Below are positions 48,568 to 56,002 of a stretch of 64,000 nt of DNA, in pieces. The translations under genes were made by a program, and so were the position numbers. The stretch spans positions 30,295 to 94,294 of the forward strand of contig NZ_BARF01000107.1 in the NCBI RefSeq assembly GCF_000367365.1, written 5' to 3'. Position 1 is the stretch's first letter; the number at the start of each line of letters is the position of its first letter. Under the pieces are notes generated by a model that was given only the letters and a program-made list of their open reading frames with translations, was not told the origin of the DNA and ran no database searches. The stretch is from Streptomyces prunicolor NBRC 13075. GTDB taxonomy: Bacteria; Actinomycetota; Actinomycetes; Streptomycetales; Streptomycetaceae.

Positions 48568-49709
48568 GCACCGTACCGACTCCGTCGGCGGTCCCCCTTC
48601 CGCCGGCCTCCGGGGCCTGGCGAGAGGGGGACCCGCCCGGGCGCCGTCAGTGGCACGCCCGGGAGAAGCCCCTCGCTCTGGAGGCGGGCGGTGAACTCCC
48701 GGGTGTGCGGCTGGCGTTCGAGACCTGGGGGCGGCTCGCACCGGACCGCTCGAACGCCGTGCTGGTGTTGCACGCGCTCACCGGTGACAGTCATGTCGCC
48801 GGTCCCGCCGGGCCGGGGCATCCCACCTCCGGCTGGTGGGACGCGCTCGTCGGACCCGGTCAAGTCCTCGACACGGAGCGGTGGTTCGTCGTCGCGCCGA
48901 ATGTGCTCGGCGGTTGTCAGGGCAGCACCGGGCCGTCCTCGCTCCGGTCCGACGGGCGGGCATGGGGAGGCGGCTTCCCATTCGTGACACAGCGCGACCA
49001 GGTCGCCGTAGAGGCCGGTCTCGCGGATGAACTGGGCGTCGAGCGTTGGGCGTTGGTGGTCGGCGGGTCCATGGGTGGGATGCGGGCGCTGGAGTGGGCC
49101 GTGACGTATCCGGAGCGGACGGACGCGCTCCTGCTGCTCGCCACCACCGCTGCGGCCAGCGCCGAGCAGATCGCGTGGGCCAACATCCAGCTCCACGCCA
49201 TCCGTTCGGACCCGCACTGGCACGGCGGCGACTACCACGACACCGGCGGGGGTCCCCATGCGGGACTCGGCCTGGCCCGGCGCCTGGCCCACGTCACCTA
49301 CCGCAGCGAACCGGAGTTGGCGGCCCGCTTCGGCCGCGCGGCGCAGGGTGCGGAGGATCCGTGGAACGGCGGCCGGTACCAGGTCGAGTCGTATCTCGAC
49401 CATCACGCCGCCAAGTTGGTGCGCCGTTTCGACGCGGGCAGTTACGTCACCCTCTCCGAGGCCATGAACAGCCATGACGTCGGCCGCGATCGCGGTGGCA
49501 CGCGTGCCGCGCTGCGCCGGGTGACCGCGAGGACCCTGGTCGCCGGAGTCGACTCCGACCGGCTCTATCCGCCGTACCAGCAGGCCGAGTTGGCGGCCGG
49601 GATCCCCGCCGCGGACCGTGTCCGGCTGATCGAGTCGCCATACGGCCATGACGGGTTCCTGATCGAGACGGAGCAGGTGGCCGCGCTCGTCCGCGAACTC
49701 CTCGGCTAG
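48564..49709 (+). CDS. metX: Homoserine O-acetyltransferase (MetX)
   Basis: A 381-residue alpha/beta-hydrolase-fold acyltransferase that makes the O-acetylhomoserine used by MetY. Family marks are AFETWGRLAPDRSNAVLVLH, then ALTGDSHVAG, the nucleophile in VVGGSMGGMRALEW, the Asp in VAGVDSDRLYPPYQQAEL and the His in SPYGHDGFLIE. The start is uncertain. No ATG or GTG lies at the expected place, and I chose a CTG that overlaps the metY stop in CTGA. The protein must begin near there because SGAWREGDPPGRRQWH is typical N-terminal sequence. Confidence 0.92.
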   Translation: MSTVPTPSAVPLPPASGAWREGDPPGRRQWHAREKPLALEAGGELPGVRLAFETWGRLAPDRSNAVLVLHALTGDSHVAGPAGPGHPTSGWWDALVGPGQVLDTERWFVVAPNVLGGCQGSTGPSSLRSDGRAWGGGFPFVTQRDQVAVEAGLADELGVERWALVVGGSMGGMRALEWAVTYPERTDALLLLATTAAASAEQIAWANIQLHAIRSDPHWHGGDYHDTGGGPHAGLGLARRLAHVTYRSEPELAARFGRAAQGAEDPWNGGRYQVESYLDHHAAKLVRRFDAGSYVTLSEAMNSHDVGRDRGGTRAALRRVTARTLVAGVDSDRLYPPYQQAELAAGIPAADRVRLIESPYGHDGFLIETEQVAALVRELLG

Positions 49710-49749
49710 CGGCCCGAGTTCACGGCTGCCCCAGTCCTGCCGTCGGCGG

Positions 49750-50256
49750 CTACCGGCGGCGCCAGGGCAACGCCTCCTGATCGCCCTGCACGTCCTCCTC
49801 GCGATGGAGCGCCGCATTGATCGCCTCGCCGATCTCCGCGAACTGGCGTACCTGCTCGGGCGTCAGCGCGTCGAAGACCCCGCGGCGTACGGCCTCGACG
49901 TGGCCAGGGGCCGCGCGCTCCAGGAACTCGCGGCCTTGCGCGGTGAGCACGGCGAGTTGGCTGCGCCGGTTCTCGGGGTCCTCGTAGCGGTCGAGGTAAC
50001 CGGCTTCCTGGAGCCGGGTCACGGCGTGGGTCAGCCGACTGCGGGTGATCTTGAGGCGCTCGGCCAGCTCCGACATGGTCAGGGTGCCCTGCGGGATCGA
50101 GGAGAGGTGGGCGAGCAGGATGTAGTCGGAGTGTGTCATCCCCGCGTCGCGCCGCAGCTGGCGGTTGAGGTGGTCGGAGAGGAGAGTGGAGAACTCGACG
50201 TAGGCGAGCCAGGCTCGCCGCTCCTCGGCATCCAGCCAGCGTGGCGTCGTGGTCAT
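49750..50256 (-). CDS. MarR-family regulator
   Basis: A 168-residue MarR protein. Its winged helix is TLTMSELAERLKITRSRLTH, then AVTRLQEAGYLDRYEDPENR, and the dimer helices lie at both ends. The palindrome GTTTGAACATTCAAAC starts 21 bases upstream of its ATG. The divergent gene that such proteins usually control is missing: beyond the palindrome there are only about 95 bases before an IS5-type insertion. It converges on metX from downstream but has no obvious link to it. Confidence 0.92.
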   Translation of the reverse strand: MTTTPRWLDAEERRAWLAYVEFSTLLSDHLNRQLRRDAGMTHSDYILLAHLSSIPQGTLTMSELAERLKITRSRLTHAVTRLQEAGYLDRYEDPENRRSQLAVLTAQGREFLERAAPGHVEAVRRGVFDALTPEQVRQFAEIGEAINAALHREEDVQGDQEALPWRRR

Positions 50257-50277
50257 GGCGGCACTTTAACCGGACCC

Positions 50278-50293
50278 GTTTGAACATTCAAAC
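50278..50293. promoter_or_regulatory. MarR operator palindrome
   Basis: GTTTGAACATTCAAAC is a perfect inverted repeat (seven-base arms around CA). The TTTGAA...TTCAAA pattern is typical of MarR boxes controlling divergent promoters in Streptomyces. It lies 21 bases upstream of the MarR start. Confidence 0.7.
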
Positions 50294-50397
50294 CAATGAA
50301 ACTCCCCTTTTCCGCCTCTCGTGCCATCCGGGCCGGACCGATCCGACGGCCTGAAAAATGGACTAGACAACTACGGACCAGACAATTAGACCGTGTC

Positions 50398-50841
50398 CTA
50401 CGTGGTGAGGCGGACGAACCGTTTGTAGCAGCAGAGGGCGGCGGCGAGACCGAGGAAGGCCAGGTAGTTGCGGGGATGGCGCTCGTAGCGGGGGCTGAGT
50501 CTGCGGTAGCCGGACAGCCACGACATCGTGCGCTCGATCACCCACCTGCGGCGCCCCAACCGTTCGCTGGACTCGATGCCTTTGCGCGCGATCCGGACTC
50601 CGATGCGCTTGCCGCGCAGCCATTTCCGCAGGCTGGCGTGGTCGTAGGCTTTGTCTGCGTGGAGGCGCTGGGGTTTGAAGTACCGGCCGCGGTGAGGGTC
50701 GTGTCTCGTTTGGTGACCCTCGATCATGGGCTTCAGCCCTTCGCTGTCGTGGGTGTTACCAGCTGAGATACCGACGAGGAGGGGCAGTCCGTTCGCGTCC
50801 GACAGGACGTGCATCTTGGAACCCGGCCTACCCCGGTCCAC
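50398..50841 (-). CDS. IS5-family transposase, second frame (catalytic half)
   Basis: This 147-residue frame holds the middle and C-terminal parts of an IS5/IS427 transposase. The second catalytic Asp region is LHADKAYDHASLRKWLRGKR, and the Glu region is RRWVIERTMSWLSGYRRLSP, with the YREK-like pattern. It is made by frameshifting from the upstream frame, as in many IS5 relatives. The starting methionine seen in this frame is probably not used. Confidence 0.8.
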   Translation of the reverse strand: MDRGRPGSKMHVLSDANGLPLLVGISAGNTHDSEGLKPMIEGHQTRHDPHRGRYFKPQRLHADKAYDHASLRKWLRGKRIGVRIARKGIESSERLGRRRWVIERTMSWLSGYRRLSPRYERHPRNYLAFLGLAAALCCYKRFVRLTT

Positions 50842-51215
50842 GGGGCTCGGGCCTGTGTGTTCGCCCCATTTTTAGCCCGGACGTGGGCGGTGTCGAGGAC
50901 GACGCGGGTGACGTCGATGAGCCCGGCGTCGTCGAGGCGGTGCAGCACGGCTTCGTGCAGGCGGCCCCAGACGCCGGCTCTCGACCAGATCAGGAACCGG
51001 CGGTGGGCGGTCGACTTCGATATCCCGAAGCAGGGCGGCAAGGCTCGCCAGGCGCAGCCGCTGACCAGGACGTAGACGATGGCCGCGAACAGCGTTTCAT
51101 CAGGCGTGTCCTGCGTTCCGCCGCCCTGCGGCCGCACTCTCGGCGGCGGGATCAGCGGCTTCGCGATCTCCCACAGACCATCCGGAACAATCCAACTCCA
51201 CGTACCCCGCCCCAT
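50733..51215 (-). CDS. IS5-family transposase, first frame (N-terminal half)
   Basis: This 160-residue frame begins MGRGTWSWIVPDGLWEIAKP and has the N-terminal helix-turn-helix of IS5 transposases (TLFAAIVYVLVSGCAWRALP, then PCFGISKSTAHRRFLIWSRA). The first catalytic Asp is in DVTRVVLDTAHVRAKNG. It leaves the family after about residue 125, where the second frame takes over at the overlap near 50840. Together they form the transposase of this element. Confidence 0.82.
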   Translation of the reverse strand: MGRGTWSWIVPDGLWEIAKPLIPPPRVRPQGGGTQDTPDETLFAAIVYVLVSGCAWRALPPCFGISKSTAHRRFLIWSRAGVWGRLHEAVLHRLDDAGLIDVTRVVLDTAHVRAKNGANTQARAPWTGVGRVPRCTSCRTRTDCPSSSVSQLVTPTTAKG

Positions 51216-51253
51216 GACCAGCCCAACGAATGATCACCACATAGGACACGGTC

Positions 51254-51300
51254 CAAGCGCTTGGCCGCAGGTTCGAGTCCTACCTCGATGAGGCGTCCCG
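51254..51300 (+). other. tRNA-like 3' remnant beside the IS5 element
   Basis: Directly after the inverted repeat lies AAGCGCTTGGCCGCAGG, followed by TTCGAGTCCTAC. The GCAGG-TTCGAGT-CCTAC portion resembles a T-arm (one mismatch in the five-base stem), and GGTTCGAGTCC is the usual tRNA box B. The 5' half and acceptor stem are not seen, so this is at best a tRNA fragment or an old attachment site. Confidence 0.3.
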
Positions 51301-51427
51301 AGCGCCGATCCCCTCAAACTGATGCGGCTGCGGCTGTTCGGCATCGCCCGGGAAGACCGCCATCCACTGCGCCACCGCCCACCGCCCCGAACGCGCCGCC
51401 AAGTGCCCCCGGCAGCCAGCGCGCCGC

Positions 51428-51814
51428 TCAGTCCGCGGCGACGGGCTCGGGCAGTTCGGCCGGCAGGTCGCGAACGCCCAGGCGCAGGTGCTCGACGTGA
51501 TAAAGGGCCTGGTCGAGGAGTTCCGCGACGTGGTTGTCGTAGAGGGCGTAGATGATCGAGCGCCCGTGCCGCTCGCCGGTGACCAGGCCGAGGTTGCGCA
51601 GCAGGCGCAGTTGGTGGGAGCAGGCCGAGGCTTCCATGCCGACGGCGTCGGCGAGGTCGCCGACCGAACAGGGGCCCTCCTGGAGCCGGGCCAGGATGTG
51701 CAGCCGGGAGGGGGTGGCGAGGGCCTGGAGGGTGGCGGCGACGTCAGCGGTGCCGACGGCGTCGAGGCGCTCGCGCGTGGTGGCACTGCTGGTGGCGTCG
51801 GTTCCGTGGCCCAT
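51428..51814 (-). CDS. ArsR/SmtB-family metal sensor
   Basis: A 128-residue ArsR protein divergent from the P1B-4 ATPase gene. The winged helix is SVGDLADAVGMEASACSHQL, then RLLRNLGLVTGERHGRSIIY. Helix 5 carries ALYDNHVAELLDQALYHVEH, the D-x-H plus H-x-x-H pattern of alpha-5 zinc, nickel or cobalt sensors (NmtR/SmtB type). Two starts are possible: this ATG and one eight codons upstream. The imperfect palindrome ACATGAAGACCTGTTCAGATGT lies over the upstream start and in front of the ATPase, a likely operator. Confidence 0.88.
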   Translation of the reverse strand: MGHGTDATSSATTRERLDAVGTADVAATLQALATPSRLHILARLQEGPCSVGDLADAVGMEASACSHQLRLLRNLGLVTGERHGRSIIYALYDNHVAELLDQALYHVEHLRLGVRDLPAELPEPVAAD

Positions 51815-51908
51815 GTGCCCATCATAGCCATGACACATGAAGACCTGTTCAGATGTTCCTGTATGGTGGGAGCTGTTGCCCCGTCCGCCCGTGAAGGGTT
51901 GTTTTGTC

Positions 51909-53885
51909 ATGTCTTCTGTCCTGGATCGGCGGCCCGCGCCGGCCGTCGCAGGTCCGCGACCGACCCTTCCGCGGCGCCGCACCCGCATTCTGGTGCTGCC
52001 GGAGGCCCGTTGGGCACTCGCGGCGCTGCTGCTGTTCCTGCTCGCCCTTCCGCTGTACCTGCCGGGTGCCCCGGCCTGGTCGTGGGGTCCGCTGTTCGCC
52101 GCCACCTACGTCACCGGCGGCTGGGAGCCGGGCTGGGAGGGGCTGAAGGCCCTCAAGGACAAGACGTTGGACGTGGACCTGCTGATGGTCGTCGCGGCTC
52201 TCGGCGCTGCCGCGATCGGCCAGGTCCTCGACGGCGCGCTGCTGATCGTCATCTTCGCCACCTCCGGCGCCCTGGAGGCCATCGCCACCGCGCGGACCGC
52301 GGACTCCGTGCGCGGCCTGCTCGACCTCGCCCCCACCACGGCGACCCGGCTCCTGCCCGACGGCACCGAGGAGAGCGTCGAGGCCGAACGCCTCACGGTG
52401 GGAGACATCCTCCTGGTCCGGCCCGGCGAGCGCGTCGGCGCCGACGGCCAGGTCCTCAACGGGGCCAGTGACGTCGACCAGGCCACCATCACCGGCGAGC
52501 CGCTGCCGGTGGCCAAGCAGGTCGGGGACGAGGTGTTCGCCGGGACCGTCAACGGCACCGGCGCCCTGCGCGTACGCGTCGAACGCGACCCGGCGGACTC
52601 GGTGATCGCCCGGATCGTGAGGATGGTCGAGGAAGCCTCCGAGACCAAGGCCCCCACGCAGCTGTTCATCGAGAAGATCGAGCAGCGCTACTCGGTGGGC
52701 ATGGTCCTCGCGACCCTCGCCGTCTTCGCCGTGCCGCTCGCCTTCGGCGAGGAACTGCGGTCGGCCCTGCTGCGGGCGATGACCTTCATGATCGTCGCCT
52801 CGCCGTGCGCGGTGGTGCTCTCCACCATGCCGCCGCTGCTGTCCGCGATCGCCAACGCGGGACGGCATGGCGTGCTCGCGAAGTCCGCCGTCGTGATGGA
52901 ACGCCTCGGGCAGATCGACGCCGTAGCTCTCGACAAGACAGGCACCCTGACCGAGGGCACCCCCCGCGTCACCGACATCCGCCCCCTGCCCGGCAGCGGC
53001 CTGGACGAGGACGCCCTGCACCGGCTCGCCGCCTCGGCCGAGCACCCCAGCGAACATCCCCTGGCCCGCGCCGTCGTGGCGGCCGCCCTCGAACGCGGCC
53101 TGCCCCTGGCCGCCGCCTCCGACTTCGCCTCCGTCCCCGGCCAGGGCGTCACCGCCACGATCGACGGACACACCGTCCAGGTCGGCTCTCCCACCCGGTT
53201 GCCGACCGCCGGCGCCGACCAGACCTACGAGAAAGTGGTGGGGAAGTTGGAGGAGGCCGGGCGTACAGCGGTTGTCGTGCTGCTCGACGGTGCGCCGGTG
53301 GGGGTACTGGGGATCGCCGACCGGCTGCGGCCGGACGCCATCGCCACCGTCGCCGCGCTCACCCGCCTGACCGGCCACACCCCGGTCCTGCTGACCGGCG
53401 ACAACGAGCGCGCCGCGCGGCACCTGGCCGCCGAGGTCGGCATCACCGAGGTACGCGCCGGCCTGCTGCCGCAGGACAAGGTGGCAGCCGTGCGGGAGTG
53501 GGAGGAGCAAGGTCGCAGGGTGCTCGTCGTTGGTGACGGCGTCAATGACGCACCCGCGCTGGCCACCGCCCACACCGGCATCGCCATGGGCAAGGCCGGC
53601 TCCGACCTCGCCCTGGAGACCGCCGACGCCGTCGTCGTCCGCGACGAGCTGGCCACCATCCCCACCGTCGTGAAGCTCTCACGCGCCGCGCGCCGCCTGG
53701 TCATCCAGAACCTGGCCATCGCCTGTGTGTTCATTACCGCGTTGGTCGCCTGGGATCTGATCGGCAGTCTCCCGCTGCCCCTGGGCGTCGCCGGGCATGA
53801 GGGCTCCACCGTCATCGTCGGCCTCAACGGCCTCCGTCTGCTGCGCGAGACCGCCTGGACGAACCTCGCCAAGGACACTGCGTGA
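51909..53885 (+). CDS. P1B-4 heavy-metal ATPase (Co/Zn/Fe-type exporter)
   Basis: A 658-residue metal pump. It has the A-domain ITGEPLP, the metal-binding SPC motif in MIVASPCAVVLS, the phosphorylated Asp in DKTGTLTEG, the HP motif in EHPSEHPLA and GDGVNDAPAL. The SPC motif in helix 6, the HEGSTVIVGLNGLRLL motif near the C-terminus and the lack of an N-terminal metal-binding domain define the P1B-4 group, which exports Co, Zn, Cd or Fe. The divergent ArsR sensor probably represses it. A strong terminator follows the stop. Confidence 0.93.
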   Translation: MSSVLDRRPAPAVAGPRPTLPRRRTRILVLPEARWALAALLLFLLALPLYLPGAPAWSWGPLFAATYVTGGWEPGWEGLKALKDKTLDVDLLMVVAALGAAAIGQVLDGALLIVIFATSGALEAIATARTADSVRGLLDLAPTTATRLLPDGTEESVEAERLTVGDILLVRPGERVGADGQVLNGASDVDQATITGEPLPVAKQVGDEVFAGTVNGTGALRVRVERDPADSVIARIVRMVEEASETKAPTQLFIEKIEQRYSVGMVLATLAVFAVPLAFGEELRSALLRAMTFMIVASPCAVVLSTMPPLLSAIANAGRHGVLAKSAVVMERLGQIDAVALDKTGTLTEGTPRVTDIRPLPGSGLDEDALHRLAASAEHPSEHPLARAVVAAALERGLPLAAASDFASVPGQGVTATIDGHTVQVGSPTRLPTAGADQTYEKVVGKLEEAGRTAVVVLLDGAPVGVLGIADRLRPDAIATVAALTRLTGHTPVLLTGDNERAARHLAAEVGITEVRAGLLPQDKVAAVREWEEQGRRVLVVGDGVNDAPALATAHTGIAMGKAGSDLALETADAVVVRDELATIPTVVKLSRAARRLVIQNLAIACVFITALVAWDLIGSLPLPLGVAGHEGSTVIVGLNGLRLLRETAWTNLAKDTA

Positions 53886-53889
53886 GCAG

Positions 53890-53938
53890 ACGCACCTGCC
53901 GTGCCGACCCCCTGCGGGGGGTGGCACGGCAGGTGCGT
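53890..53938. terminator. Strong bidirectional hairpin terminator
   Basis: ACGCACCTGCCGTGCC (53890-53905) pairs perfectly with GGCACGGCAGGTGCGT (53923-53938), and the loop holds a further ACCCCC/GGGGGT stem. A TG-rich stretch (GTTGTTGTTCTTG) follows on the plus strand. It lies between the convergent ATPase and CDF genes. Confidence 0.9.
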
Positions 53939-53977
53939 GTTGTTGTTCTTGCTCCCCACTCCCGTGTCAGTGGAGGG

Positions 53978-54706
53978 TCAGTTGCAGCATTCGCACCCGG
54001 GACCGCAGCCGCACGCATCGCCCACCTCGACATAGACATCGGCTTCGGCGGCCGGAACCGCCGCAGCGCCGGAAGTCGCGCAACAGCCTTTGCCCTGCCA
54101 GGCATCGCGGCCCTCCTTGACGGCGACAGCGGCGATGACGAGCGCGGAGACGGGGTCGGCCCAGGACCAGCCGAGGGTGACGTTGAGGATCAGACCGGTC
54201 AGGAGCACACCGGAGAGGTAGGTGCACAGCAGGGTCTGTTTGGAGTCGGCGACCGCGCTGGCGGAGCCGAGTTCACGGCCCGCGCGGCGCTGGGCGGCGG
54301 ACAGGAACGGCATCACGGCAAGGGAGAGGGCGGCCAACACGATGCCGGGGACCGAGCGTTCGGCCTCGCCGGAGCCAGTGAGGGCGCGCACGGCGTCTGC
54401 GGTGACATAGGCGGCGAGCGCGAAGAACGAGACGGCGATGATGCGCAGGGTGGTCTTCTCGCGGGCATCGCGTACAGCGTGCTCACGGGCGGAGAACTGC
54501 CAGGCGACCGCGGCGGCCGAGGAGACCTCGATGACGGAGTCCAGCCCGAAGCCGATCAGGGCGGTGGACGAGGCGAGGGTGCCGGCGGTCAGGGCGACGA
54601 CCGCCTCGACGACGTTGTAGGTGATCGTCGCGGCGACCAGCAGGCGTATCCGGCGGGCCAGCAGATCGCGGCGGACCGGGGACGGGCCCAGGGATATCGC
54701 GGCCAT
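53978..54706 (-). CDS. Cation diffusion facilitator-type metal exporter with Cys-rich tail
   Basis: A 242-residue membrane protein of the CDF superfamily with about six membrane helices. The metal site in helix 2 is GFGLDSVIEVSSAAAVAWQF, and the second is SASAVADSKQTLLCTYLSG; both place an Asp in the membrane as in zinc or cadmium exporters, although the usual His is replaced. The C-terminus has Cys clusters (GKGCCATS and GDACGCGPGCECCN), unusual for the family and likely to bind soft metals. It overlaps the CmtR-like gene by one base (TGATG). Confidence 0.88.
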   Translation of the reverse strand: MAAISLGPSPVRRDLLARRIRLLVAATITYNVVEAVVALTAGTLASSTALIGFGLDSVIEVSSAAAVAWQFSAREHAVRDAREKTTLRIIAVSFFALAAYVTADAVRALTGSGEAERSVPGIVLAALSLAVMPFLSAAQRRAGRELGSASAVADSKQTLLCTYLSGVLLTGLILNVTLGWSWADPVSALVIAAVAVKEGRDAWQGKGCCATSGAAAVPAAEADVYVEVGDACGCGPGCECCN

Positions 54707-55056
54707 CAGCAGCACCCCTTGCCGTCGGCGTCGACGCACGTGCGGCCGGACTCGACAGCCACCACGGCGGTACGCAGGTCGTCCAGTGCGTGCCCGAGGC
54801 GTTCGTCGGCCAGCTCATAGCGGGTACGGCGGCCGTCGGGCACGGTGACGACCAGGCCGCAGTCGCGCAGACACGCGAGGTGGTTGGACAGCCGGGTGCG
54901 GGAGACGCCGAGGGCGTCGGCGAGATCGGCGGGGTAGGCCGGGGCCTCGCGCAGGGCGAGCAGGATGCGGCAGCGGATCGGGTCGGCGAGCGCGCGGCCG
55001 AACCGGGCCAGTACGTCGATGTCAGAGGCAACAGTCAGCACGACCCGACAGTACAC
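54706..55056 (-). CDS. cmtR: CmtR-like ArsR-family Cd/Pb sensor
   Basis: A 116-residue ArsR protein closely patterned on mycobacterial CmtR. It begins MYCRVVLTVASDIDVLARFG, has the recognition helix SRTRLSNHLACLRDCGLVV with the C-x3-C metal ligands, and carries a third Cys in GRTCVDADGKGCC, where CmtR has its C-terminal ligand. CmtR senses cadmium and lead and represses its own operon. Here it is translationally coupled to the CDF exporter, which supports the same role. The metal specificity is inferred. Confidence 0.9.
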   Translation of the reverse strand: MYCRVVLTVASDIDVLARFGRALADPIRCRILLALREAPAYPADLADALGVSRTRLSNHLACLRDCGLVVTVPDGRRTRYELADERLGHALDDLRTAVVAVESGRTCVDADGKGCC

Positions 55057-55224
55057 AGATTCCTGAATTCAGACAATCATGAATTGTCGGCCGGTCGGCC
55101 ACCGCGCCCGCCGCGGACCCCCGCACGGCCCCGCGCCGCCGACGGCCCCGCGCCGCCGACGGCCCCTTCGCCGCCATCGACCGTTCACCGTCGCCTCACA
55201 CCCGAGTTGACACTTACATGGACA

Positions 55225-55239
55225 TGGATTTCATTTTCA
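55225..55239. promoter_or_regulatory. Zur-box-like site upstream of zur
   Basis: TGGATTTCATTTTCA matches the Streptomyces Zur consensus TGAAAATGATTTTCA (read on the reverse strand) at about 12 of 15 positions. It lies 53 bases before the zur start, and TTGACA is at 55207-55212. This fits autoregulation by zinc. Confidence 0.6.
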
Positions 55240-55292
55240 TCTACGGTGTTTGACTGTACCGAAGCGGCGAACGCTGATGGAGGTGATCCGCT

Positions 55293-55766
55293 GTGGGTGG
55301 GCGGACAACCCGGCAACGGAGGGCGGTTCGGCGTTTGCTCGCGGGGCGTCAGGACTTCGTGTCGGCCCAGGAGTTGCACGCCCTGCTGGTCGCCGAGACC
55401 CTGCCGATCGGCCTGACCACCGTCTATCGCGCACTGCGTGAGCTGGAGGCTCACGGTGGGGTCGACGTCGTACGCGACGAGGCGGGCGAGCGGCTCTACC
55501 GCCGGCGGTCCGCCGACGGTCATCGTCACTACCTGGTCTGCCGCTGTTGCGGCCGCAGCCGTCCGGTGGAGGCCGAGGTCGTCGAGGAGTGGGTCGACCG
55601 GATTGCCGTCGACACCGGGTTTGCCGCGGTACAGCACACCGTCGAACTCACCGGCCTGTGCGCCGACTGCGACACCACCGCAGACGAACGAGGAGAGGGG
55701 CCGTCGTGCCGCTGGGAGCCCGATCACCGAGGCAGCCGGGGCCGAGCCCGCAGCTGCGCGAGTTGA
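55293..55766 (+). CDS. zur: Zur-like Fur-family zinc regulator
   Basis: A 157-residue Fur-family regulator. The DNA-binding part has FVSAQELHALLVAETLPIGL, then TTVYRALRELEAHGG. The zinc and structural sites are in DGHRHYLVCRCCGRSRPVEA and LTGLCADCD (two CXXC pairs), matching Zur. The GTG start follows GGAGG by nine bases. Its C-terminal end overlaps the start of the next ORF by 61 bases, so the last 20 residues are unusual. It heads an operon with a COG0523 GTPase, which is a classic Zur target. Confidence 0.9.
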   Translation: MGGRTTRQRRAVRRLLAGRQDFVSAQELHALLVAETLPIGLTTVYRALRELEAHGGVDVVRDEAGERLYRRRSADGHRHYLVCRCCGRSRPVEAEVVEEWVDRIAVDTGFAAVQHTVELTGLCADCDTTADERGEGPSCRWEPDHRGSRGRARSCAS

Positions 55767-55993
55767 AGGAGACCGTGCGCCGGCTGCTCGGCCTCGACGA
55801 GGACACCGCCGTCATGGTCCGCCAGCTCGCCTGCACCGAGCCGGGCTGTCCGCCCGTGGAGACGGTCGTCGCCGTACTCCCCATGGACGGAGCGGCCCGC
55901 CGCTGGACCCTGCACGTGCTCGCCGACCGGATCACCGAGGCCGACCTGCGCCGCGTCCTGCTCGCCACCGACCAGGACCAACAGAACCACTAG
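55706..55993 (+). CDS. Small protein of unknown function in the zur operon
   Basis: A 95-residue ORF starting at GTG behind AGGAGAGGGG. It reads SPQLRELKETVRRLLGLDED, then VMVRQLACTEPGCPPVETVV, with two Cys in LACTEPGCPP and a short C-terminal strand-helix unit. I recognise no family. It begins inside the zur reading frame and ends nine bases before the GTPase start, so it is translated with them and may assist zinc delivery. The overlap lowers certainty about its start. Confidence 0.65.
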   Translation: MPLGARSPRQPGPSPQLRELKETVRRLLGLDEDTAVMVRQLACTEPGCPPVETVVAVLPMDGAARRWTLHVLADRITEADLRRVLLATDQDQQNH

Positions 55994-56002
55994 GAGCCCG
56001 AA

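Larger units (their letters stand above)
50389..51253 (-). mobile_element. IS5-family insertion sequence, 865 bp
   Basis: The ends are a 20-base inverted repeat with one mismatch: GACCGTGTCCTACGTGGTGA on the left and GACCGTGTCCTATGTGGTGA (reverse strand) on the right. Inside are two overlapping frames of one transposase, the IS427-like arrangement. No target duplication is visible beside the repeats. Confidence 0.9.

Noticed and set aside
50296..50766. Plus-strand frame beginning MKLPFSASRAIRAG as the MarR target gene
   Set aside because: Only about 30 codons precede the IS5 end, and the remainder is antisense to the transposase; no homology is seen.
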